From Phallus indusiatus (lineage: Eukaryota; Basidiomycota; Agaricomycetes; Phallales; Phallaceae): a stretch of 64,000 nt of DNA. The first letter of the stretch is position 1; every line of letters starts with the position of its first letter. The position numbers and the translations under genes were made by a program. Below the pieces are notes generated by a model. The model saw only the letters and a list, made by a program, of their open reading frames with translations. It did no database searches and was not told where the DNA came from. This document shows, one piece after another, positions 46,251-56,207 of this stretch. Location: the NCBI GenBank assembly GCA_027605045.1, contig JAQFWX010000014.1:989391-1053390 (forward strand), read 5' to 3'.

Positions 46251-47121
46251 TTAGCACCGACTATCCGGCGAACAGTAAAAAGTATGTAGCAACTAGGGCC
46301 CCACAATGAGGACAACGAGAATCAATTTATATTAGTAAGTACTACGTCGCATCACTTCTCCTGAATTCCACATGCTCACACGAGCATGATGCACATCAGC
46401 GCTTCTTTGTCTACAGGAAGATAAATTCACCTAAATCTCATTTTCAAAAGACAGAACTTCACAGTTGTTAGTAAATACTAGACGTTGTCTCAATGTTACA
46501 GCCAGTTTAGAAAATGCTTTTACAACACCGTATACGCATCTCTCTTTTCTTGCCATCGTACATTCAAGAGCGAGATTGTGATATGGTTGTGGTAATTCAC
46601 GAAGGAAATTCGGGGCTGTGTTCGGCTACATTTACGTCAGAAGACTTCTAAAGGTGCCCACTGACGCTAGTAAGTTATATATAATAACGCCACCATTGCT
46701 ATAGTTTCATATGCTAATCAGGTTTCCCTATTAAATTTGGAATAGAATGCTGATGAATCGTCCAAGTTTCGCTATAACTACCGTGATGAGTCGTCCGCCA
46801 TGTATACCACGACTTGCATCGTGTCGTTTCAATTAAGAATACCCGCTTATCCAGCTACAATTCCTTTTATAATTATCTAGTCAGTATTCGAAGGCCAAGT
46901 GAGTCTGTGAACAATCGTGGCAGGTCTGTATAAGGTCCGACCAATAGCCCATTGAACATCTCAATTTTGGAAGAGGCGCAGTTGCTGGGAAAGCTACAAA
47001 GGCTGAATTAGCCGAGAAAGATTGAATCAAAGGAAGAAGATGTCTTTTACAGCCTGAGTCATGAAACCGCATGATACAGATAATTTTAACATTCAGTTTT
47101 TTAAGACTTTACTTCCATTAC
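46251..47121. repeat. D9 upstream spacer
   Basis: Diverged array spacer: about 46420-46690 (CTACAGGAAGATAAATTCAC, then CCCACTGACGCTAGTAAGTT) follows the order of 2965-3255 in the D1-D2 spacer. This shows the array resumes here after the kinase-bearing interval. Confidence 0.5.
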
Positions 47122-47128
47122 TATTTAA
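47122..47128 (+). promoter_or_regulatory. TATTTAA box of D9
   Basis: TATTTAA followed by CACACCAGTCCTCCC, 90 bp before the start codon. Confidence 0.45.
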
Positions 47129-47211
47129 CACACCAGTCCTCCCGGTCTGCTTCTCAACTTTCCTGGTTCATTTTACCTTCATTCCTCGCACTCCGTCCTT
47201 TCACTCTGGAA

Positions 47212-48943
47212 ATGAATAATCACAGTATTACAAATGCCACCTTCACTACTGCCAGTGGTAGTGCGGTCGCTTCACAACTAATTGAAGAACTGTATTCAGA
47301 GTGGGTTATCATTTCGAATGCCCAGTGTTCATCTGACAATCGTATACTAGTTACGTCTTCCAGCTTGTCTGCGCCAGTAGCTTCAGTGCGTTATCTTATA
47401 TCCGAAAAGTCATTGGAACAGTTCAAGAATAAAAATAAAATCTCAGCACTTGCCGTCTATACTACGGTGCTGGATATACCACGAGAAGCGAAGTATATGT
47501 GGCTTTCATCCAGACCTTTCACTATTCCAACTCTATTCTACGGTTTTACGAGATATGGAATGTTAATCAGCCAAGGAATTGCCTTCTGGGTGAATTTTTT
47601 GCCAGTAAGCCAGACGTTTTTCAGCGGTGTGCAAGCGATTTTAAATAACTGCTCTTTTTACGCAGTTGAGGTAGGGCATTCTTATTACCAAAAAGATGGA
47701 AATTTAAAAGGAGGGAAAGCGTTTGTAGTATCCTGAATGACATACAAGGCGCTGCGTTATTTGCAATGACTATTGGCATCGAAGGTCGGTGTTATATATG
47801 CAATTTAGGAATAATTTTACATGCAGCATTATCATCAGGTATGTTGATCATTCGAGCGTACGCATTGTCCGAAGAGAACAAGGTCGTAGCTGGAGTCTTA
47901 ATCTTCCTGCTCGTGGGAGGGCTTATCACCAGCCTTTACGGTAAAAATCATTGATACAATAATGGAAATTTTGGTTTACTTTACTTCTAATAGGCGCAAT
48001 AGTGTCTAGTAGCTGCATCGAGGCCAAGTGTGTGATAAGTTTTATGCTATCTCAAACTATAATGTTCTTAAGTGGTTCTGTAGTTTTCCACGTAGGTTTG
48101 AGATTGAAGTATACTCCAAAGGATAGTTCTAAGAATCGCGATATGGATTTAGCTATTATTCTTATAACAGATTCAATCGCAAATATCCTCATTTGTATAA
48201 CAAACATACTTGTCTTTTTTGTTTGCTTGTGGAAGGTTTGGGATACATGGAAGTCGAAGGGTGAAAGTGGAATCAGACATCATAATGACATTGTTTCAGT
48301 ATTACTCAAACAAAGTACGTTTCAGTTATATCCTTAATGAAACTGCTTCTAATATAATACATTACAGCTGTATCATGGTTTAGGTAGGCTCAAACAAAAT
48401 TAAATTCTTCTGTCAATTCTGATATTTAGAAAGCGCTGTCATTATTCTGGGCAATACTCTCACAATCTTTGATCTGGTGAGATTAGGAAAGTCTTTATGA
48501 TTAATTTTTTCTAGAAATTAATTTTTTTAATAGACTTTTAATACCGTAAATACGCTCTATTCCGAACAAAGTAACTATTCCTAATCAAATTTACATCTAG
48601 AATGCAATATCTATCCTGGGCAGCTTAGATCATAGGTACGGTTTACCTTTCCTATCCCGAAGTCATTGCATCATTACACTCATTGTCCTAATAAAGTTTA
48701 TCCCCCATTTTAATCGCCAGTTTCACTCTGGACCTTCGCCAACAGAATATGCCAGTAATTCAAACTGCGGATCTTGCATTAACGACCATTTCACTCGGAG
48801 GCATGGCAAACTATGTACACCAATCCATTATAATGGAAATGAGCGATCATGATAGCGTCGATGCGATGGTCCTCGAAGGAGGTGATCACGATCTTCCTAA
48901 CACTGAGGCTAAATGTTCAGAAACTGGGTCGGTTTTAGTATAG
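47212..48943 (+). CDS. DUF6533-family membrane protein, array copy D9 (most divergent)
   Basis: Exon 1 encodes MNNHSITNATFTTASGS. The core exon from about 47446 reads VLDIPREAKYMW and FTRYGML. Micro-exon E4 is only 5 nt (47666-47670, TTGAG), three less than usual and in frame; E8 is 48084-48091 (TTTTCCAC). Exon 9 ends VCLWKVWDTWKSKGESGIR. Chance openness makes introns 1-3 and the introns around E8 read through as long ORFs (47071-47736 and 48002-48337), but the aligned GT and AG sites and the micro-exon are all retained, so the 14-exon model fits better. The last exon (about 48696-48943) has NYVHQSIIMEMSDHD and ends ETGSVLV, a tail unlike both other classes. Confidence 0.75.
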
Positions 48944-50344
48944 ACCGTAGTAATCGCGCTTACCTTTGGCATGCTGGACAGCCAACATTCCGACAATATA
49001 CTTGAACAGAATATACTCTTTGAGTTTACGTTCATAACATCACTACAATCGTGGCAAAAACGCAACAAGTCTTAAGAAAGCGACTGGTCGACTCTATGGC
49101 GCGTGATGGTGCTGCACGAAAAACTCCTTATGGAACAAGATAATCCATCTCTTTATTTTTTCATCTTGGCTGTTCGCATTAGCCACGCTGTGATTGATCC
49201 TGGAGTAAATGGGGTTTATATCGTAAGTATCGCCACGAATACAGCATTTGAGTAAAATCCACTTACACCATCATCATATACATCTTGTCATCCGTTATGT
49301 CTGCCCATCCTACAAGCTATATCGTTTCTTCTTCTGTGCACGCCACCGCTTTTTCATTCTTCATCCCGAGCGACAGACTCGGACTGAGCATCATGGAAAG
49401 AAGAACAATTAACGTACTCAAAGAAGAACAGCATAGAAACAAGACATACGTATACATTGTCAGCAGTGGAAAAAATTTTAACAGTGGTTAGACAATCTTC
49501 AGCTATCCTCCGCCCCAGAAGTGTCAATGTGCCAGTCCTAGACGTCGAACGCTGTGCAAAGGCACATCTGCGGGAGGGATAAAGCCGAACTTCCAATTCA
49601 AATTCAGACGTCGCTGTTTGAGAGTTTTCCAACTGACTCTTCCAATGACAAAAAAAAATTCTCGCGCGATATTCGTCTACTTGCTTGTGTCTAAATCGTA
49701 TAAGCTGCGCGTCGGGGTAGTTGCCAGAAGGACTGGGAGTCCTTTGATTGTGGACTGGGCTGGATCCAGCGGACTGAGAAGATGAACAACAGACTCGGAA
49801 TAAAACGAAGAACCCCACTTAAGACTCGTAAGGCGTTGGCGGATTGCGGGGAGCTGCGTGTTCCGCGGTCAGTCTGTCGTGGATTAAGAATGACAGAAAT
49901 GGTGGCGCTCACAGAAAGGAGTGAAATAGCTCGTAGATGAGTGGGCATCGTTGGAAAAGCACGTTGAGACTAACATGTGGATATTTTGATGACTGTAAAT
50001 GCATTCTGGCCGAATACGGTTTTTCGTGACGATACTTATGATATATACCCCATTCGCCACCTCTTCTTGGCCAGGCTCAATAGGACGCGACCGACGTAAA
50101 CGAACGCCAAGATGGTTCGATGGGCTACCGCCGTCAAATAAGGAGTTTTCCGTGCAGTACCCATCATGCGTCGTATAGAGTCGCACGGATGTGCACGGCG
50201 GTGCTCATGATACCACGCCAATTGTTTTTGCGCCGTTCACGTCTCCTTTTAGTTCGTAAAAATTGGTTGAGGCCCGCCCTCTGATTTCCCCATACGAGTG
50301 TTTTAGAACAGTAACCCACTTTCGGCTACTCTCGGCATCATCAT
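48944..50344. repeat. D9 downstream spacer with inverted module
   Basis: About 49500-49620 is the reverse complement of 6200-6320 (CCTAGACGTCGAACGCTG), 49670-49850 matches 57870-58070 in direct orientation, and 50010-50230 follows 6540-6730 and 15900-16000 (GCGACCGACGTAAACG, CGTATAGAGTCGCACGG, TGTGCACGGCGG). No gene supported. Confidence 0.6.
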
Positions 50345-50890
50345 CCTAATAGTAAGTTTTGAGGAAGTGTGTTCACATAATGATATACTAACTATGTTTT
50401 GGTTTAGTCAAATCTGGTCCGATATCAGTCTCCATGGGTCGCAGATATATTACTCTCGAAAGAATCATTCTTGTGTTTGTCTGGGGCACTTGGAAAAACT
50501 GGGATCTCGGGATAAAAACGATCTCATCTCTGTAGTACAGCGACAGGGTAAGTTTTCATCGTATCTTTAGAGCATTATTTTTGAATATGAAATACTAGTA
50601 CAGCTCCTGTCACAGTTTTTCAAACGACATCGAAATTTTTTTGTCAACATCATGATCGTCTAAGATCGCATCACCACAAAAAGCTTTATGATTTCCTTCT
50701 GCGAAATTTCTTAATTTTATTTTCATTTGACTTTATTTTGATAGGTCGCGATCGGGATGAATTTTGTGATATGATCTTCGTCGTGGTGGTGCAGTTTCGA
50801 AATCAAACTCATACTCATATATCGCATCTCAAGATGTATTATCTATGCGAGCCAGGATCCAACAAATGTGCCTGTGTTTATACGATGGTA
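50345..50890 (+). pseudogene. DUF6533-array remnant R1 (3' half)
   Basis: Starts just before the exon 9 equivalent: AAGTGTGTTCACATAATGAT and TACTAACTATGTTTTGGTTTAG match the D3/D4 intron 8. Exon 9 is degraded (CVCLGHLEKLG in place of VCLWKVWGxWKLKGE) but KNDLISVVQRQGK and its donor are still readable. Exon 12 and 13 equivalents are recognisable at about 50745 and 50834 (CTCAAGATGTATTATCTATG). The 5' half, the DUF6533 core and the tail exon are missing. Confidence 0.65.
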
Positions 50891-51155
50891 TGTTGCCTGT
50901 GTGGCAGCTTGAAAGGTTTCGCTGCGAGGGACGTGGTACATTCGGGACGAGGTTAGCTCCCACTCAAGACATCAGATAACGTTGAACTCATTAGAGAAGA
51001 AATTAATGATACACAGCTCAATAGAAAACTGGGCTCAGAGTCTTGTCAATTCACGATCGTCGCGACTGGAAAGAGATCTCCATCTCTACGCCTGGGGTAG
51101 CAGTCGTCATCCAGGCCTATGTAGACCCATTATTAGTACAAGCACCAGTAAACTC

Positions 51156-52092
51156 CTATACCCACGTACCCAAGTTGGGCGGAGACGCTCGTTTTGTGAT
51201 GTATCCCACCGTGCGCATCGAAACTAGATTGGGCAACGCCGCCAAATCGCTGTACTTCTGAGAGTCGTATATTTGAGCCGCAACTTGTTGTGCAAAATAC
51301 GAGGATAATAGGGTGTAAAAGACGAAGGACTCTGGCAGCCAGCCTATTTCACCAAAGTCAAGAAGAACAGGTCGCCCATCCGTGTCGACACCAAAATTGC
51401 TCGGGTGCATGTCGGACTGGGTAAGCACCAGTGGTTCATTGACGAAGCTGATGTTTTGCGGAACGTTGGGACGTCTCCTGGCGTGTACAGCGACCGCCTA
51501 GAAAAGCACAATGCCAGTTGGTGCGGAAGAAAAGGTTAGCGCCAACGGTTAGGCAGTGTCTGAGTCGACAAGGAAGAGGACGAACCGCGTTGAAGTATCG
51601 CTCAAGTGCTTCGAGGCTCCTAATTCCAGAATAGGCAACGCCGTCCGGGAAGAGAGGGTGGCTGGCAGGGGCTGATCCCAGGGGCCCGAATACGAGGCCA
51701 TCGGGAGCCGGGACACGGTGCATCCAGGAAACCGCTTTGGCAACCTTGATGACAAGATTATCAAACGATGTGGGAACCAGCGTGATATGCTCCATGATGG
51801 CGTACGCCGTTAACGTCTTCTTGCAGACAAAGACGTGATAGACTTTGGCAATGTGCGGTGCTCGCGGGTCGAGCGCGGCAAGCTGAGCCACATGCTTTTG
51901 AGTCTCTACCTCGGAGAGAATGGATGAGATGTCCCCAAATTTGATGAAGTAGTTTTGGTACGAAAACCAGCCGTAGTCACGAAGGTGTTTATTGGCCTTC
52001 TCGTGGGTGGTGGCAGCAGCGACAATGTCGGGTTCGAGGGCGGTAAAGTCGATAGACTGAGACATTTCTCGAAGTTGAAGTGGCCTAGTCAT
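51156..52092 (-). CDS. APH-like (aminoglycoside phosphotransferase fold) kinase-like protein
   Basis: Two exons, 52092-51586 and 51497-51156, joined in phase 0 across a GTTCGT...CTAG intron of 87 bp, giving 282 residues. An alternative start is Met at 52065 (MSQSIDFTAL). N-lobe: YFIKFG, then HVAQLAALDPRAPHIAKVYH and YAIMEHI. Middle: SWMHRVPAPDGLVFGPLGSA and SLEALERYFN. C-lobe: LTQSDMHPSNFGVD supplies the catalytic Asp and Asn of the Brenner-type loop, and VLLDFGEIGWLPESF the metal-binding Asp. This matches a basidiomycete-restricted family of uncharacterised APH-fold proteins; substrate unknown. It looks intact, on the strand opposite the array, wedged between two dead array remnants. Its GC-rich codon use differs from the AT-rich array genes. 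Confidence 0.8.
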
Positions 52093-52199
52093 AGAAGTAA
52101 AAACGTTATGAGGAATATGGACAATAAGAGGCGTTCAAGTTCTAGACATACCTGCGTTAATAAGTAAGTCAGAGTCGATGCAGACTGAGTGGAATCATC

Positions 52200-53029
52200 G
52201 ACTCATCGACAAGGTGTTTGTTTAATGGGAGAACATCCGGAGCATCTGAGTTTGAATCTGCAGTTGGCGACCTCGAGCGACATCACATCAGGCGACATCC
52301 TCAGACATGTTCGCTTGAAACCCATGCATTGACACGATTGACATGTACAATCTCCGGGATTTCCGCCATCTGCATCATCTTCCGTGACGAGATCGATTTG
52401 AGGGACTGCCCCGTCGCGCAAAAGACCGTTCACCTGTGTGGGTAATCATGGACACTATCATGCGCTGTAGAGCCATGTGAATGTGCACAACGGTGCACCT
52501 AATACCGGGTTGATTATAATTTTGTGCCTTCCATGCAGCGGTTTGATGCATCGGTTGATTATTTTTGGATTCTGTTCAAGACAGTATTTGGAGACCCCGT
52601 GCTCCAGACAGTTCTCTGCCCTCGGTCCTTCGTAGCATCATTGTCTACCACTTTGCCAGCATCATGTCACGGTCAGAGGTTCTGTAAGCTTTTTAAAACT
52701 ATTAAATATTCAACTAAAAGTTATTGGTTTTAGGCCCGTTTGCTCACTTTCTAATGGATTGAAGATAGCGCAGACTTTGCAGACTTTGCGGTTCAGCTAC
52801 TAGTACAATAGCGGATGAGTGGCTGAGTTAAACCTATTCAGTCGTGTCTCCCCTATCCTCTGGCATCGGTCCAACCAATTATGGCCAACATTTGCAAAGC
52901 CCTTCTTGTCCTTTCCGCTGTCTGTCGCCGAGCCTCTCATAATAGTTCATTCTATGCACTCGTTATGAAGTAAGCCGATTCGTTTTCTCAAATGAATATG
53001 TGAACAGTTTTGCTTTTTCCTTTCCTGAA
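52200..53029. repeat. array spacer module between APH gene and remnant R2
   Basis: Begins with the block ATCTGAGTTTGAATCTGCAG (52246) followed by GTTGGCGAC, as at 19920 and 29185. It continues with GAGATCGATTTGAGGGACTG, TGTGCACAACGGTGCACCTA and the GGTTTTAGGCCCGTTTGC block, as in the D4-D5 and D6-D7 spacers. No gene. Confidence 0.6.
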
Positions 53030-53650
53030 GGTAGGCAGATATAGCGATATCTAAAGATTCTCAAACTGTAACAAGTGCAGAAATTCATACGACGGATTGA
53101 ACCATGCGACGTCTATTGCGTCTATCATGGGGTAAACTAGTGTTCAAGGTTAGCGGGGTTCAGTGCGCGATCTGTGCATTCTCTTACATGGATTTTTAAG
53201 GCTTGTTGATTATTTGAGTATACGCACTGGATCTCTCAGATTCCTATTCTTTACAAGAGGATTATTAACACTTATCTTCGACGCAACAGAGATACGCCGC
53301 TTTATATAATTCATTCTTAAGATATAATAATGGCATTTGTTACAAAGTCTTCAAACGAAACATGTATCGAGTCGCGTCTTTTCAATAACGGATTGTATTA
53401 AGTCAATTACGAGTATAATGGCCTTGAACATCGGAAAGTCTTGTTATCGACGTCTCATTTTAGTCTCTGGAAACCAAGTTTGTCATTGTTTTTCCATCAT
53501 TGGTTTTAAAGATATACCCTAACATAGGTATTTATTGAAGCGCACATTCTTTTCATTTCCGATCGCAAGCTTTTCAGCCATTTTACTCACTAGTCAATTC
53601 ATTCTATTATTATAGGTCTTCATCGGCGTAATTCTCTGGGAATTCCACTT
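53030..53650 (+). pseudogene. DUF6533-array remnant R2 (internally deleted)
   Basis: An exon 5/6 region is still readable: GTGTTCAAGGTTAGCG (about 53143) corresponds to the exon 5 donor, and GCTTGTTGATTATTTGAGTATACGCACTGG (53200 onward) to the start of exon 6. A jump follows to a degraded last exon (TTTTCAGCCATTTTACTCAC and GGTCTTCATCGGCGTAATTC, about 53572-53640), equivalent to the LSAILLxDF and DLRQRNS coding parts. The core exon, exon 9 and the tail are lost. Confidence 0.6.
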
Positions 53651-54362
53651 AAAATCGGAACAAAATTAGCTACTAGATTTATTTGATTTCAATACATGGG
53701 AAAATTCAGTGACAAAATCAATCTTCTTATTCCAAGACTTGACCCGATTAGTCGCCTCGAAGTCATGTCATAACACAATGGGTCGTAAAGTGGCAAGTTC
53801 ATTTCTAGTCTACCTGTTGATTCTAATACGTTTTCACATTGTTGTTTAGATAACGCCGCGCCTCATCCGACGCCGGAAATAATTATGCCACATAAAGTGT
53901 ATATTCTTTTTTGACGTGTAGCGGACATACAGTGACTATATAATCGGGTTCTAGTAGTTATTACTTCGGAGTCAGCTGTAAACAATACCATCTACACATT
54001 TGGCACATGGCGTCCGGTTATTGTTCCTTGGAAAAAATCTCTAACAATTAGTGTCCGACTCCTCACCGGGTATATGCACCATGTATATGAATAAATTCGT
54101 AGTCAACTGGTACAAGATTGCAGTGGTTTCTTTTTCCTTATTCTCAGACCAAGGCAATGACAATAAATCAGCGGACACGTCGAAGTTGCGTATTGTCAAA
54201 CTGGCACTAGTCAGAAGCCGGGGTCGTCGTTGATTATTGATCTGGGTTTTATCTCCGGAGCATGCTATCTCGCCGTATGAAGGGCCCTGGTAGAGTACTC
54301 AGAGACCATACTGTGGGATTTACTCTGAAGACAAGGCCCAGATAAATGATCGAAATTGCTAA
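53651..54362. repeat. D10 upstream spacer
   Basis: Shortened version of the D5 and D7 upstream spacers (AATACATGGGAAAATTCAGTG, TTACTTCGGAGTCAGCT, GATCTGGGTTTTATCTCCGG). No gene. Confidence 0.55.
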
Positions 54363-54369
54363 TATTTAA
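54363..54369 (+). promoter_or_regulatory. TATTTAA box of D10
   Basis: TATTTAA in AATATTTAACGAACCAGTCT, 102 bp before the start; extended context identical to D7. Confidence 0.5.
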
Positions 54370-54464
54370 CGAACCAGTCTGTCAAACTTGAAAGTACAAG
54401 ATATTCCATTCATCTTGCCCCCAAGCATTTGATACATCTGTAGTTTCATCCCTCATTTTCGAAA

Positions 54465-56207
54465 ATGAACAACAATAGCATCAATGCTAGTAACGATATC
54501 GACGTTTTAATCCAGGACGCATATTTGAAGTGAGTCATCGTAGGAGATTCAGTGTTTAATCTTTGGCTAATGAATAAATATTAGTTATGTCCTCAACCTT
54601 TGCACTTTGAGCGCTTTTGGTGAGTTAGCTCACATCTGAAAAGCTGCCAATGAACGGTTGATTGATAAAAAGCGATACTCCAGTGCTTTATGTTTATGAT
54701 ACGATGTTAAATATACCACGAGAAGCGATGTATATGTGGAAATCGCCCAGACCGTTCACTCTTTCGACTTTACTTTACGTGATCACGAGATATGGCATGT
54801 TAATCTCCCAAGTAATTCAGTATTGGTTGAATTTTGAGGTGATAAACCACATCAGTTTACTTTACTGTCCAAACAACATTGAACATTCTTTCCCTGCAGC
54901 CTGATGCTTCAAGGTAACAAGACAACATTATTATTTCCGAAAAGGAATCTCAAAGAAACAAAAGCTTTTGTAATGAACTGGCTAACATAGGTAATGCTGT
55001 GGTTTTGGTGGCATCTGTTGGTATACATGGTTAGTGCAATATGACCTAACTGGAAAATTGGTTTTTACATTTATGAATCAGGTTTATCTATTGTTCGAGC
55101 ATATGCCCTGTGCCATGGGAATAAGGTCATAGTTGGAACTTTGATCTTCATTCTGGGGGGAGGTTTCATTATAAACATTTATGGTGAGGGTTCTGTTTCT
55201 AATACGATACTATTGATTCGCTTCATCCTTTCCCTTGCTTAGCCTCTGTAATAATGAGTGGATGTATTTCATCAACGTCTGTTATTTCAAGTTATGTTAT
55301 TGACAACTTGAATGTGAACCTTGACTTTTTTCTAGTATTAATGGTAAATTCATTCCCGACGAAAGCGCGCTCACTTTATGATGTTTTGAATATGATGTGA
55401 TCTAGCTGGATTTAATTTGATAGACTTTTTGTGGAATGTCTCAGTCGTTTTATTGGAATTAGGTATCATTGGTGTTTGTTTATGGAACGTTTGGGATACG
55501 TGGAAGCTCAAGGGCGAAGTTGGCATTCGAAACAACAACGACCTTGTTTCTGTAATCTGTAGACAGAGTAAGCTTCAATCATACTTTTGAAAAAGTTGCC
55601 TTAATGGGGATTGCAGTTCTATCACGGTTTTGGTGGGTTTGAACAATACTCAAGTTGATATCCTTTTGTCAATGCCTGATGTCGCCTAAAATAGTTTTGT
55701 TATTTGTTTCAGTTGCACTCTTACAATCTTTAACATAGTAAATTGATGCTTATTCTGTTTTGTATAAGATTTGATTTTATTCCATAGATCGGATTAGAGA
55801 GTGTGAGTACACTCTTTTTTTTTTTCAAAATATAGCATCAGTAGTGCAGTCTCAAATTCACATCAGGGGGTAATATTTATCCTGAGCGGCTTCGTAAGAA
55901 GGTATGGTCTACCTTCTTATTTCAACGTTCACCGTATTCATCTCCAGACTATATTAGTTTATCGGCTATCCTACTCGCGGGCTTTACTTTGGATCTTCGT
56001 CAACGGAATTCAACAGTAATCCAAGCCGCGAATATAACATTATCGAGCCTTCAATTTCAAAGCGTAATGGATTATATGCACCAGTCTATTATGGTGGAGA
56101 TGAGCGATCACGAAAACACTATAGTCATGGAAGGAGGTGGTGGCGATCTCGAACTCCTGCCAGTGAGATCTCCGGACGTCGAAGCTAGACGCGAAGAGTC
56201 GGCTTAA
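54465..56207 (+). CDS. DUF6533-family membrane protein, array copy D10 (class A)
   Basis: Exon 1 encodes MNNNSINASNDID (two sequons). The core exon from about 54690 reads MLNIPREAMYMW and ITRYGML. Its usual donor has changed (GTGATAAAC), but a GT three bases upstream keeps frame. E4 is 14 nt (54900-54913) and E8 is 55336-55343. Exon 9 (about 55405-55567) reads GVCLWNVWDTWKLKGEVGIR. Exon 13 encodes GVIFILSGFVR, less conserved than elsewhere. The last exon (about 55957-56207) has DYMHQSIMVEMSDHENT and ends RREESA after a short glycine-containing acidic linker. All deduced exons are in frame. Confidence 0.8.

Noticed and set aside
48002..48337. D9 segment as one long exon
   Set aside because: It reads open without introns, but all other copies have introns here and D9 keeps the matching GT and AG sites and an 8-nt micro-exon. 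The open frame is fortuitous.
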